Assembly: GCF_033115175.1 (NCBI RefSeq)
Contig: NC_084836.1
Coordinates: 68,185,297 to 68,249,296 of the forward strand
Origin: Lepus europaeus
Taxonomy: Eukaryota; Chordata; Mammalia; Lagomorpha; Leporidae
Length of the DNA stretch: 64,000 nucleotides
Direction: 5' to 3'
Part shown: positions 19,808 to 31,035 of the stretch, piece by piece
Position numbering within the stretch: position 1 is the first letter of the stretch
How the letters are laid out: each line of letters opens with the position of its first letter
Program-made: the position numbers and the translations under genes
Notes under the pieces: generated by a model
The model's database searches: none
Seen by the model: only the letters and a program-made list of their open reading frames with translations
Told to the model about the DNA's origin: nothing

Positions 19808-21385
19808 GGCGCTGGAGCCCCGGAGCCCTGGGGTCCCCCCACCCGCCGCTGCAGCAGGAGGGACTCCAGCTAGACTCCAGAGAGCAGCTAGGAGGGGAGG
19901 CGGAACCTGCCACCATGCTGACAGCAGCAGGGCTCGGAGCAGGGCTGCTTGGCTGTGGGTTTTGGGGGATGGGAGGGGAGAGTCAGGGTCCTTCGGGTCC
20001 CCCCAGCTCTCCCCCCCCACATAGCTTCTCACTGCCCTGCCCTTCCAGCCTGGGGTGGGAAGCTCTCCCGACTGCGTGCACTGGGACTTGGGGGACACTG
20101 TGGCTCCACCTCACTGCCACTCTTGGGCTCTCCCTCTGACACAGGGCTCCCCCCAGGAGCCTTTCATGCGTCTGCCCAATGCTTGCCCTGAACTCACTGC
20201 TCAAGCCTTGCCTTGCCACTGCCTGGGAGCGAGGCCCTGCTCACCCGGCCCAGGCCCCGGTCCCCCAGCCGCCCCCCGGGGTGCTGAGGGTCCCCCCTGG
20301 CTTCTGCACCACCTGGGCTCCCCCGACACATGACAGTATTAGGGGGTGAGTGCAGGAGGACCCCTGGGTGTCTGAGAGCTAAGCCTGGACCTCAGGCCAG
20401 CCTGGACACCAGCCCCTTCCTCCACCCCACCACCGAGGGGGCCATCGCCACGCCTGGGCAGGCTGCACCCGGCCAGCTCTAAGCACCTTCTCCAAAAGTT
20501 ATTCTTGCCATGATCCACTCACGGGGAGCAGGAGGCAGTGGGCAGCTTGAAACCAAGCAGGAGAACAGCCCCTCCCTCCCTCCCTCGCACAGCCACCCAG
20601 CCCGGAACCTGAGCGCTCTGCCTCCAGCCAGGACACTGGGCTGGTGCCTGCCGTGCAACCCCAGGCCCATTTCCCAAGCATGCCACTTGCCAGGCCTCTG
20701 CTCTCTCCTGCTTAGCTGAAGGTGACAGCCCCTTCCTCAACCCCCACCCCCCACTCCCCCACCACCACCACCAGGCCCCTGCCTCCCTGGAGCAGGCCAT
20801 GACGATGCAGAGTCCCGGCCAGTCTGGGGGCATCGGAGCCCTTGGGGCTGTGGGCAGAGAGAGCCGCCTTGCATGCAGCCAGCAGGAAGCCCCCAGCAGG
20901 CGGGCAGGCGGGAGGGGGCTCCACACCCCCCCCACCTCACCCCCCCCCCAGCCCTGGGCTCTCATTCCCTCCCTCTCCCCACCTTGCTGCTCCTCCTATT
21001 GCCTCTCATGTCCCCAGGGGGGCGGGGCCTCAGGCCCCACCCCAGGAGCGGTGCTGGTGGGCTGCTGACCCTCAGGCCACAGGGAGCCCACACTATACTC
21101 ACCCCCGAAGTCCCAAAGACGGTGCTGCTTTTTCTCGGGCTATCTGTCGGCTTCCTGGGGAGTGGGTCCTCAATGGGGATGGAAGAGAAAGTATATATTA
21201 TTTTTTGTGTCGTAACTTATGTGGCTTTAATTTATTGCTTCCCGTCCTGTGCCTGCATGCTCCGTGCTGTATGTACTATTCTGGAAAATCACTCAGACCC
21301 CAACTGCCCCACCTGGCTGCTGGCTCAGGGCCACGCCCCTCCCCCTGCCAAGGGAATGAATAAAATGTTGAGGACAAAGCCTCCG
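19808..21385 (+). other. KRT80: KRT80 3' UTR
   Basis: About 1.57 kb from the stop to just past the AATAAA signal, with no interspersed repeat recognised. The last 200 bp turn AT-rich ('ttattttttgtgtcgtaact'), as often seen near 3' ends. The cleavage point near 21380 is inferred from the signal. Confidence 0.8.
21359..21364 (+). terminator. KRT80: KRT80 poly(A) signal AATAAA
   Basis: Canonical hexamer within 'gaatgaataaaatgttg', followed from about 21389 by a GT/CT-rich downstream element ('gggtctggttttctctctgc'). Confidence 0.88.
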
Positions 21386-21389
21386 GGTC

Positions 21390-22210
21390 TGGTTTTCTCT
21401 CTGCTCTGGGGTGGGTCAGGCCCCTGAGCAATCAGGCTGAAGGTGGGCATGGGTTGGGGGGGTGATGTAAGGACCTGGCTCTACCCCCAGCTCAAGGCAG
21501 CTTGCACTCCCAAAGGTCTTCTTCCCCACCATCCCTCAAGGAGATTGTGCAGGTGCAAAGAGATTATTGCAATCCGAGGAGAGAGAGGCACTGGAGGATG
21601 CCCGCCCGCCCCCCTCGGGCCTCCGAGTTGCCTGTTTCCCAGTCTGGGACACTCAGCACCCACTGTCCACCTCAGCTCCCAGGGAGGGGCTGGGTGGGGG
21701 AGGGCCCTGTTTCTCTCAGCAATGGCAGTTCTATGGCTTGGGCACCCTGAACGGGAAGCTGACCGCTGGTGAAGCCATGATTGCCCGCACAGCAGGTGTG
21801 AAGGCTGACAGAGCACCAAGGCTGCCTCGCTCAGTGTCAGCATGGCCAGGCCCTCCCGGCTGGAAGTTCACAGGCCAAGTTCATCCATTCGCCTGAGAAC
21901 CCCAAGGGGCGAGCTACGCCACCCTCGGGCCCCGGAAACTTGGGGACGGGTAAACCACGTCCCCACCTGAGATACAGGCTGCGAGCTGATACGGGCTCTC
22001 ATTCCACGTCTGTCTTCAAAATGGGGCTGTCCCGGGCCGGAACGAGGCGACGTGTGCGTCACTCGTGTCCTCCCACCTCCTCGATCAGTTCTGATCACCT
22101 CCAGCTGCCTGCCCTGTGTCGCTGACCGTCAGAAATTCCCAGCTAAGCCTTGTTGATGGCTTCCTTTTGCTTTTGTTTGCAGCATTTTTATTATGTTGTT
22201 CAAAGAGTTT
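21390..22210. other. Intergenic, nothing recognised
   Basis: Downstream flank of KRT80. No ORF with recognisable homology, no repeat family identified and no CpG cluster. Confidence 0.5.
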
Positions 22211-22215
22211 TATTT

Positions 22216-22566
22216 CTTTTTTTAAAGGTTTATTTCTTTATTTGAAGGGGATGGTTGAGAGAGAGAGATCTTCCAAAGCCAGGAGCCAGGAGCTTCCCCC
22301 GGGTCTCCCATGCAGGTGCAGGGGCCCAAGGACTTGGGCCATCTTCTACTGCTTTCCCAGGTCATAGCAGAGAGCTGGATCGGAAATGGAGCAGCCAGGA
22401 CTTGAACCAATGCCCATATGGGATGGCGGCATCACAGGTGGCAGCTTTACTCGCAGCGCCAGCCCCAGCGCCAGCCCCAGCAGCCAGGGTTTAAACCGGC
22501 ACTCAGATAATACAAGAGCCAGCATGGCAGGTGGCAGCTTAGCTCACTGCACCACAACCAGGCCCC
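22216..22566 (-). mobile_element. Composite CSINE (two partial copies)
   Basis: From 22216 a reverse CSINE runs from its A/T tail to about 22465. A short repeat of 'agcgccagccccagc' follows, then a second, older CSINE head (22488-22566, 'ccggcactcagataatacaa' through 'ccactgcaccac'-like sequence) lies in the same orientation. Confidence 0.8.
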
Positions 22567-22569
22567 AAA

Positions 22570-23680
22570 ACATTTTTGTAGTCTTGGACTCACGCGTTAT
22601 TTCGAGAAATTTATTACCCACAAGTGGGCCATTCATTTGGCAAACACGCATGGGGCGTGCACACACACCCCAAGCCTGGGCCTGGCCCTGCCCTGGGTGA
22701 CCGGGGCAACATCAAGCCACCCAGCAGTCACCTCCATGTCTTCCACTCCCACTCCGCTGCTTAGGCAAAGCCCCCGCCCCTGTCCCCACCCCTGGCTAAA
22801 AGCCTGGGAGCCCCCAGTGCCTCCCCAGGGCTCTGCACAGGGCCTGGCCCGCAGCAGGTGCTCAGGCAACAGAAGCTGAAGTGACGCCCCTCCCCCACCA
22901 AGACCTCCCAGCCTGAAAGTCCCACAGAGGCAAGGGCAGGGCCCTGGTGGCACACACAGGACTCACTGAGCATGTGCGGAATGGATGATCCCGTGGGAAC
23001 CAACTGCAAATGCAGACTCTCCTGCCCCGCTCTGTCAGCAGATCTGTAGGGGTCCGCTCCTCCCATACCCCCCACCCCAGGGTCCTTGACCTCTCTCCTC
23101 CACTCCTGCTCTCCAGGAATTCAGCACATACCTGGCCGAGGGCACCAGCCTGGCTCGGGCTACAGCAACAGAAAGCAGCCCGGACCTGGGTTCAGCTCTC
23201 CATTCTCTCGAAGCTCCAGTGGGCTGGGAGACCACAGAACTGAGGGCAACAGCGCAGCTGGAGGAGTTAGTCTGGGAGGGCTTCCCGGAGGACAGGAGCA
23301 GGCGGCTTGGCAGGAGCGGGTGTTAGGGTGTGCAAGGAGGCGAAGTGGGGGACAGGGAGGGAAGGTGCAGATTCGCTCAGTCCCCAGCCTGGGGCTGGGA
23401 GTCAGCAGAGGAAGCTGGGGGTGCGGTGCAAGAGACGAAGGGAGTGTGTGAGGCACAGACTGCAGTGCGGGGTGCCCTGCGCCCTCACCACCGTCCAGAG
23501 GGTGCTGTGCATGCAGGGGGCACTTCTTAGATGCTGGGCAAATGAACGAAGTCGTGGGTGGCAGGGACGGCAGCCATTGAGGACATTCTGAGCACCTAGC
23601 AGGTGCTGCATCTTGTGACAAAAAAAAAAAAAACTGCGTGGGTTTTAAATGTTTCTGGCGTGAACGCAAACTTACCTTTT
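22570..23680. other. Intergenic, faint MIR traces only
   Basis: A MIR-like 3' end may lie at 22830-22870 ('cagggcctggcccgcagcag') and another near 23500-23560. Both are too weak to delimit. No gene seen. Confidence 0.4.
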
Positions 23681-23698
23681 TTAAAAACTTCTGTTTAG

Positions 23699-24050
23699 GC
23701 CGGCACCGTGGCTTAACAGGCTAATCCTCCACCTTGCGGCGCCAGCACACCGGGTTCTAGTCCCGGTTGGGGCGCAGGATTCTATCCCGGTTGCCCCTCT
23801 TCCAGGCCAGCTCTCTGCTATGGCCCGGGAAGGCAGTGGAGGATGGCCCAAGTCCTTGGGCCCTGCACCCGCATGGGAGACCAGGAGAAGCGCCTGGCTC
23901 CTGGCTTTGGATCAGCGAGATGCGCCGGCCGCAGCAGCCATTGGAGGGTGAACCAATGGCAAAAAGGAAGACCTTTCTCTCTGTCTCTCTCTCACTATCC
24001 ACTCTGCCTGTCAAAAAAATATATATATACAAAAAAAAAAAAAAAAAAAA
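23699..24050 (+). mobile_element. Young CSINE ('gcttaacaggctaatcc' subfamily) with TSD
   Basis: Full-length copy starting 'gccggcaccgtggcttaaca' and ending in (TA)4 plus a 20-A tail. It is flanked by the perfect duplication 'aacttctgtttag' at 23686-23698 and 24051-24063. Low divergence and an intact duplication make it one of the younger insertions in the window. Confidence 0.95.
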
Positions 24051-24063
24051 AACTTCTGTTTAG

Positions 24064-24323
24064 TGGGGCTGGCGCCATGGCGCAGTAAATTAATCCTCCT
24101 CCTGCGGCGCCGGCATCCCATATGGGCACTGGTTCGAGTCCCAGCTGCTCCTCTTCTGATCCAGCTCTCTGCTGTGGCCTGGGAAAGCAGCAGAAGATGG
24201 CCCAAGGCCTCGGGCCCCTGCACCTGCGTGGGAGACCTGGAAGAAGCTCCTGGCTCCTGACTTCGGATAGGCACAGCTCCAGCTGTTGCAGCCATTTGGA
24301 GAGTGAACCAATGGAAGGAAGAC

Positions 24324-24355
<32 letters not shown>

Positions 24356-24434
24356 CTCCCTCTCACTGTCTGTAACTCTACCTCTCAAATAAACAAATAA
24401 AATAAAATCTTTTTAAAAATAGATTAAAAAAAAA
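24064..24434 (+). mobile_element. CSINE, full length, directly behind a younger copy
   Basis: Begins 'tggggctggcgccatggcgc' right after the duplication of the younger SINE. It has a (TC)n tract, a 'caaataaacaaataaaataa' tail and then a 15-A run. Confidence 0.92.
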
Positions 24435-24441
24435 AAAAAAC

Positions 24442-24690
24442 CACAGCTCCCATCTGTTGATTCAGTGCTAAAGGCCAGGCTGGGCAAGGCCAAAGAAGGG
24501 GGTGGGGGATGGGGGCAGGAACTCCATCCAGGTCTCCCACGTGGGGTGGCAGGGGACCTGATACCCTGAGCCATCACTGCTGCATCCCGGGGTCCCACAT
24601 CAGCTGAGTCAGGAGCTGGAAGAGGGAATCGAACCCAGGCACTCAGACTGTGGGACGCGAGCATGGTAATCTGCCCGTTTGTGGTGGGGA
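24442..24690 (-). mobile_element. Old CSINE fragment
   Basis: Reverse-strand old subfamily: 'catctgttgattcagtgcta', 'ggaactccatccaggtctcc', 'gaatcgaacccaggcactca'. It begins immediately after the A-tail of the preceding + strand CSINE. Confidence 0.75.
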
Positions 24691-25096
24691 CATTGTGAGG
24701 CAGCCTCCCAACCGATGCTGCGGCCAGCAGAGAGGATCCTGGTCTCCGCAAGCTGGTGGGGCTGGTGGGGGGTCAGGGGTGGCGGGGTGGGGAGGATAAA
24801 CAGCCCCTGCCTCCCAGATGCAAGAGAAGAGAACCCAGCACTGCGCTTACACACAGCAAGTGCATGATAATGACAACAGCAGACACGCACTCTTCAAAGT
24901 CTTTTTTTTTTTATGCCCAGTGCCTGGTCAGAGGAAGCCTGACTCCCCGTGGTTACCGTGGTTACCGTCTGCCCAGATTAGAGAGCAAACGGGAAGCGGC
25001 CCAACCCCGCCCCTTCCCTGTCGAAGCCGACCGGCCGGACTGCATTCCTTTAGGGAAAGTCAGTGCCTTCTCTGGCCAACAACACTGCGGCAACCA

Positions 25097-25110
25097 CTGC
25101 CCTCTGCTGG
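25097..25110 (-). promoter_or_regulatory. CTCF-like motif, full core match
   Basis: The reverse complement reads CCAGCAGAGGGCAG, matching CCASYAGRKGGCRS at all 14 positions. It is in unique sequence 3.7 kb past the KRT80 poly(A) signal. Confidence 0.55.
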
Positions 25111-25244
25111 CCGTGGCTGGCCTAACACTGTCCAGGAGCTGAGCAAGCCCCGCCTCCCCACACACTGGGCTCAGGTCTGGGGAAAAGTGTGTAGCTGAGC
25201 GGCGAAGACACGTATTAGAGGGCTTCCTGGGAAGGCGGGGCCCT

Positions 25245-25497
25245 GGGAGGCAGCCGCGATGGCTCAAGGGGTTGGAGGTTAGGACATTGCTTGTGATGCC
25301 AGCATCCCTTCAAGGCTCAGCTGCTCTGCTTCCAATCCAGCTCCCTGCTGGTGTGCCTGCGAAAGCACAAGAAAATGGCCTGAGTGCTTGGGCCCCTGCA
25401 CCTGCGTGGGAGACCCAGAAGAAGCTCCTGGCTCCCGGCTTCGGATAGGCGCAGCTCTGACTATTGTGGCCATTTGGAGAATGAGCCAGTGTTTGGA

Positions 25498-25534
<37 letters not shown>

Positions 25535-25582
25535 GCTCTCTGTGTAGTTCTGACTTTCAAATAAATAAATACATTTTTACAA
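25245..25582 (+). mobile_element. CSINE with altered head
   Basis: The body is standard from 'cttccaatccagctccctgc' to 'tttcaaataaataaatacat'. The first 60 bp ('gggaggcagccgcgatggct' and 'gaggttaggacattgc') differ from the usual head, so it may be a recombinant or an old subfamily. It has a 30-bp (TC)n tract. Confidence 0.85.
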
Positions 25583-25849
25583 AAAGATTGTATGGCCCCT
25601 GCAAATGCCCTCAACTGAGCAAAGCCCAGCCCTGCCCAATCTTGTGTCCCAACTCCCAAGAGGTACATGCCGGCCTCAGTCCTCAGTCAAGAAATACTAA
25701 TACTCATCCCCAGCCAGCATTCCCTGGTGCCTCCCATGTGCCCTGGGGACTCGGCAGGAAAGGAACCCCCCCCCAGGCCCCTGCCCAGGGGGAGTCTATG
25801 TGCTCCTGGGGGAGACAGCCACATGGGGTTAATACAGCCTAGGAAATCA

Positions 25850-26095
25850 GGGCAGGAAGGTGTGCAGGGGGCCAGGGGGCAGCAGACACCTCAGCCAAAA
25901 GCAGATTGGGTGGAGAAGGTCAGCTGGCAACCTTCCAGAATGTGCAAAGGCCCTGAGGCAGCAGCCTGCCTCCCCTGCCTGGAGACCTACATGGAAAGAG
26001 GGGAGAGTGGAAGGCAGCATCCAGAGGTGACCAGCCCGCCTAGGCGGGGCCTCATGGTGGACTTGAACCCTGAGGGAATGAGGCCGGTGGTCGGG
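25850..26095 (+). mobile_element. Possible L2 fragment
   Basis: Contains 'aatgtgcaaaggccctgagg cagcag', a phrase common in L2 3' regions, and 'gcggggcctcatggtggact'. Diverged; limits are uncertain. Confidence 0.35.
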
Positions 26096-26486
26096 GAGAG
26101 GCCCGGGGCTCTGCCAACTCAGAATTCTAACAACCCTAGGGGGCGCTGTGCATCCAGGCTGGAGCTGGGGACATTCCAGAGGGCTTGAGCCTGTCTGAGT
26201 CCAGAGGCCTCACCTCCCCACCTGTCTTCCTGGTCACCACGGCCAGCTCGTCTCGCCCCATTCAAGGCCAGGCCAGCACGGGCACCCTCGCCTCCACCCA
26301 GCTCCCCCAGTGCCCTCTGCCCACCAGCCCCGAGTGCTGTCTGTGAACCTGTTGGAGGAGGGGGTCTATCTCTCTGGGAAGCCACTGTGCAAGATCGCGC
26401 CCACGCCTCATGTGTTTCGGCCTCGGCTCCCCCCCACACACACATGCCCTCCTGCACCGCGGCTCCCCACCATCCGCAGGCTCCGA

Positions 26487-26500
26487 GCGCCCCCTGCTGA
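26487..26500 (-). promoter_or_regulatory. CTCF-like motif, 13 of 14
   Basis: Reverse complement TCAGCAGGGGGCGC, one mismatch at the first position of the core. Seen by eye only. Confidence 0.35.
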
Positions 26501-26509
26501 CCACAGTCC

Positions 26510-28120
26510 CACCTGCAGCTCCACGGCCTGCAGAGAGCCGGCTACTGCACGCAGCCTGGGATCCGGGACTGGGCATGGGGCAATTCCCAGCGCTGGAGCG
26601 CCGCCTCGCCCTTCTCTCAACACCCTGTGACTCACAGAGAGAGGTTAGCCCTCCTCGCCCCTCTTTTCCCTCAGGGATCGGGGTGGTTGCCTGGCACACA
26701 GCTATGGGGAAAGGGCCCGGAAGCATTCTCCCGGGCCTGCGACCCTCCCGCAGGCTCCCTCAATTTTGTGGGCGGTGGGTCCTCAGCCATTGGCTGGGGG
26801 CTGCAAAAGCCCAGGCCCGCCCCCCTCCAGCCTAGCTCTTTCATCTTCTTCTGCCTTCTTATTCAATGTCCCCCTGCCGGTCCTACCCCTCCCTAAGAGC
26901 CCTCCCTTCAAACCCGGAGAAGTCTTGGGCCATCATCACACATCCTGCCATGGCTCACAGGCTGAGATCCCTTTCTGTGCTGGGGTAGGGCCAGGGAGCA
27001 GGCCGCGGAGTGGGACACAGTGACCCTCGCGAGCAGGTGCACCCTGAACAAGTGTGTGTTCTTGTGCACGCATGCATACAGCCCAGGAAGCGCTCGGCTA
27101 GCGGCAGCCGGCACAGCCCCCTTGGCCTGCGCCTGCTGTGCGGATGGAGAACGCCAGGGGCTCCCGCTGGCGGTTAGAGGCAGAGTCTCCTGGGCTGGAG
27201 TCCCAGCAGACAGACAGGCGGGCGGGCGTGTGAGCGCATGCGCACTCCCGGCATCTGCGCTGTTTGCGTAGCTGCTGAGCTGCCCGCAGAGAGCTGGAGC
27301 CTAGGCCTGGCAAGATCCGGGCCGCCTTCCCCCTCCTCCTAGCCACAGACACTTAGGGTCCAGCCAAGGCCTGGGGACCCTGTCTCCCTCCAGGCCACCA
27401 AAGACTACTCCCTGCTGTGATGATTTGGGGTGCTTTGAGGGGCTCTCCCTAGGTCTGGGGAGCTGGCAGGGGGTCCTCTTGGGATCCCCCAACCTGCCCG
27501 ACAGCCTTTCTCAACTCCATCTCCCCAGAAGCCCACGGCTGCTGGGACAAGCCCTTGGCTAGACATCCATCGATGTCCCCTAAGTCCCTCCCAGAGCCCT
27601 CTCCTGCCTGCACGGGCCGGGGCCCCAAGACAGAAACCTCTGTTCCTGGGTCCAGTTGAGAACAGGTGTACCCTGAGAGGTAACCCTGAAGACCCTCCAG
27701 GCGGCCCCCCGGGGCTCTCAAGGTCACCCCTTCATAGAGTACCTGTCGGTGGCCAGGCCCCAGGGGGCTGATCTAGGACCCGCCCCCTGCCCATCCTCAC
27801 CCCCAGGCAGACAAGGGGCACCTGCAGGAGCCACTGTGCTACACCAAGTAGCCCTGCCAGTTGCCTTCTGCACCTGGAAGGAGCTGGTGTTAGAGGGAAA
27901 GAGGGGCGGCACAGCCCCCAGTCCGTGGCTGCTCCCCCTGCGGGGATAGGGCGGGGGCTGCAGGGAGGGCCCTTCCCAGGGCCCAGTCTTCCGGCTCCAA
28001 GGATTTGCATTGCCCAGACGGTAGCTAGCGCAAGGCTGCCTCTGTTGCGGCCACAGCCAGGCCTGGGCTCCACAAGAGAGCGCCTGAGCTTAATGTCAGA
28101 GCCACAGCTGCTCTGCCAAG
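26510..28120. other. Intergenic unique sequence
   Basis: No repeat family and no gene recognised. There is a slight CpG enrichment at 27,080-27,270. Confidence 0.45.
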
Positions 28121-28129
28121 CTAGCTTCG

Positions 28130-28265
28130 CCAGTTCAAACCGGCCCACCAACACGGACAGGAGGGAATGCAGGAAGAGCACTGGACGGGGAACCAGGGGT
28201 CCGCTCACTCGCTGGAGGACCTAAGCCTCAGTTTAGCCACCTGGCAAATGGGGGCAATGTTTTCA
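28130..28265 (+). mobile_element. MIR fragment
   Basis: 'gaagagcactggacggggaa', 'ggacctaagcctcagtttag' and 'ccacctggcaaatgggggca', the MIR core with its CTCAGTTT signature. Confidence 0.7.
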
Positions 28266-28763
28266 CCCTCCTCCTCCCCACCACCATTCCGTGTGCCTCT
28301 CCCCACTCCCACCCGCTCCCAGCCTGCAGACCAAGGGCCTGAGCTGAGGCTGAACCCCTCTCCAGCCCCCTCCATGGCCCCTGTGTCCCCAGCTTCACCC
28401 AGAGACAGCACACAGAAAACGCCGAGCTGACCGGCACGGACCAAGTTCTACTTCTCGGCCCCCAGCCCCAGTGGGAAGCAGGAGGGAGACACAGAGGCCC
28501 CTGCCCTCTGGAGAAGCTGCCAGTCCGACGGGGGAGGGGCAGAAGCCTGGCAGTCCTGCCGGGACCCTCTAAGGCAACCTGCCTACCGAGCAGGTGGACC
28601 CGGTGCTGCTCCGGGCTCCCCAACCCGAAACTCGCGCAGCCAGCGCAGGCCGGGTCGGGTGATGCGCCAGGTACCGGGGCGGGGCTCGGAAGCCTCTGTT
28701 CCCGCAGCGCCAGCACCCGCAGGCTGGCGTGCCCGGACAAGGAAGCGGCTCAGGGCCGCCCGG

Positions 28764-28788
28764 ACGGGACGGGACGGGACGGGACGCG
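28764..28788 (+). repeat. (GGGAC)n pentamer tract
   Basis: Five tandem GGGAC-type units ('gacgggacgggacgggac' core) inside the orphan CpG island, likely length-variable. Confidence 0.85.
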
Positions 28789-28858
28789 AGCGGTGCCGCC
28801 ACATCTGAGCTCTGCCGCCTTTCCCGGGCGCCCTGCCCGGGGCGGGGAAGGCAAACCT

Positions 28859-28872
28859 CCGCCCCCTGCTGG
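28859..28872 (-). promoter_or_regulatory. CTCF-like motif, full core match
   Basis: Reverse complement CCAGCAGGGGGCGG fits CCASYAGRKGGCRS at all 14 positions. It sits within the orphan CpG island, which strengthens it. Confidence 0.6.
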
Positions 28873-28964
28873 CCGCCGGGGGCTGTGCACGCCCGGGAGA
28901 AGTCCGCGGGGGCCGGCTGCGGCGTGGGCGTGCGATGGGAGACCCCCACCGACCTACCTCCAGG

Positions 28965-29050
28965 ATCCCAATGCCCTCTCCGAGCCAGGGTCACCGTGCT
29001 TTGTAAACAGTAAGCGCTCGCTAAATGGATGGACGAACGATTATTGGCGG
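28965..29050 (+). mobile_element. MIR 3' end
   Basis: 'tttgtaaacagtaagcgctc' then 'gctaaatggatgg', the typical MIR terminus. Confidence 0.55.
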
Positions 29051-29059
29051 GCTGCGGCC

Positions 29060-30600
29060 CTGCTCTCAGCAACCCCCCTGCCCTGAATCCAGAGAAACCA
29101 CACCTTCTAACTCTCATGTCATGGCCCACTTGGCTTCTAGAACCTTCTAAGGAATCCCAGAGCAGGCCCAAGGAAGCCACATCAGTAACCTAGCAGAGGC
29201 TGGTGCTCTGTGGCAGGTCCTGGGGTCTCCTCCTCCCTCTGAGGACTCCAAGGGTTAACAGGAACCCACAGGCCTGGGGGAACGGGAAACAGGTAACAGT
29301 CCGGGTTCACCTGTCTTCAGATGCCCCCCACGGAGGCCTGGGAAGAGGGCAGAGACCCCTGTGTGTGCCCCCTAATGATGGAGACCGGAGGAACAAGTGT
29401 CAGCTCTGTGCCAGCAAAGGCCTTGCACCGACCGGGACACAGGCTGGCGGGACACCCAGGGAGGGTGACTGAGACACAGGGTGTGCGTCCGTGTGGACGG
29501 CGGTGGAAGGCACGTGGAATGGATGCCCCCGGCCGGAATTTCACAGGGACCTCAGCCGCATAGATGGAGACGTCCCCCCTGCATCCCCCAGAACCCGGGG
29601 CCAGGGAGAGAGGGGCCCCGAAACAGCAGAAGAGACTAAAGTCAGACAACGGGTAGAACTTCCTGCTGCAACCTTCTGAATTCCAAGCTGATAGGAGATA
29701 GGGCAGAGGGGTTCCTGAGCCCAGGGACTTTGGAAGATCCACTAAGTGGAGGGGCTGGGGGTGGCTGGTGCAGCTTGGGCCTGTGGGAAAGGTCCCAGGT
29801 ACAGAAGGCTCCAAGGGAGGGGTCTCCTGGCCAGGCTCCCAGCCACCAAGCCGATTCCTCTTTGGCCTCCGCAGTGCAGGCGCCCACCTTTGGGTCCCCC
29901 GCCCCCCAGCAGGGCAGCCGGGACTCCCGTGGGGCGAGGAATACGGCTTGCTCGGCTCGGTACCAGGATTGGGACGCCAGGCAGCCCGGGTTCTGCCCAG
30001 GCCTGGGGGCCGGGGCTGGGCCTCCTGTTCTCCCTAGCTGGCAGTGGCATTTGTTACCTAATAAGGTGCTTTCTCACGGAGAGCGCCTGCCGGGCCTGTG
30101 GGTGGGGGGTGGGGCCGGTTCCCGGAGCGTACCCCAAGCAGGAGCAGTGCTGTGGGGGGGGAGGGCGTGCAGGGTCAGGGACAGACCCCAGGTCTGGCAC
30201 ATGCAGGCAGCGGCGTCTCACCCTTGTCCCCGCAGCACAAGGCCATCTATGGGCTGTCTGGGTCCCCTGCACCCATCTCCCCCTGCTGTCTTTAAGCCCC
30301 TCCCCCCCCCACATGCACAAGGACTCTCCAGGGAGAAGCAGCAGAGACAGCAGCCCTGCCTAGGACCCCTGCCCTGCCACAGGATTGGGGAGGAGGGCAC
30401 GGAGGGGGGAGGAGTTACCCCATGTCTCTCCCCAAGTGACAATCAAGTCAGACCCTGGGGTGCCCCTGCCTGCCTCTGTGGTCCAGGGACTCCTAGTGAT
30501 GGCTGAGCTGACCTAGAGACGAGGGGAGCACCCGTGTCACCAACGTCCCCGCGCCTGGCTCAGGCCAAGCCACAGGGGCATCAGCTGGGGAGGCCCGAGC
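29060..30600. other. Intergenic unique sequence
   Basis: Long open frames cross this stretch because of high GC, including 258 codons at 29730-30506, but none resembles a known protein or has gene signals. Confidence 0.45.
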
Positions 30601-30614
30601 CCAGCTGCCCCTCA

Positions 30615-30740
30615 CTGAGCAGCTATGAGTCTCCCAGAGCCCTCCTTTTCCTCGTCTGGAAAATGGGCAGAGTAGTGTCCTCCCCTCTAGGGCTTGCTTC
30701 AAGGGAGCCAGTGACTCGGGTTCTGAGCACACAGGGGCAG
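30615..30740 (+). mobile_element. MIR fragment
   Basis: 'tccttttcctcgtctggaaa' and 'atgggcagagtagtgtcctc', with a CTCAGTTT-like stretch lost. Forward MIR core. Confidence 0.6.
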
Positions 30741-30956
30741 CTAGGGAGGACCCGTGTATCCCTTGTGGCCTCCGTCTGGGCAGCCCCTGGTTGGGGAGAG
30801 GAGGGGAGGCCACGTCTGTTGTTGCTTGGGGGCACCACAGGGTCCTTGGTCACCAAAGGACATCCAGGCTGGCTCACAGCACCAGCGCCCAGGCTGGGCC
30901 CCAGTGGGAGGCCGTGGGTGTCTGCTGGGCCGCCACGCAGCTCAGCCACACCCCGG

Positions 30957-31035
30957 TGAGTCATGGCTGCGGCACACACGCGCCCCGCCAGAGGGAAGAA
31001 GCAAAACTCAGAGCCAAGGCATCCAGCCTGAGTCA
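30957..31035. promoter_or_regulatory. Two AP-1 consensus sites 72 bp apart
   Basis: TGAGTCA occurs at 30957-30963 and again at 31029-31035. In an epithelial gene's flank such pairs are candidate enhancer modules. Individual heptamers are common, so this rests on spacing alone. Confidence 0.3.

Larger units (their letters stand above)
28600..28960. promoter_or_regulatory. Orphan CpG island
   Basis: Dense CpG and high GC over about 360 bp, more than 7 kb from the KRT80 3' end and 27 kb from SMIM41. It includes GC boxes ('ggtaccggggcggggctcgg'), a (GGGAC)n pentamer tract and a full CTCF core match. No coding gene starts here that I can recognise. It may be a promoter for an unannotated noncoding RNA or a CTCF-bound element. 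Confidence 0.6.

Noticed and set aside
29730-30506. 258-codon + strand frame in the gene desert
   Set aside because: High GC alone explains its length. Composition is Gly/Pro/Ser-rich with no family signature, and competing frames of 205 codons overlap it.
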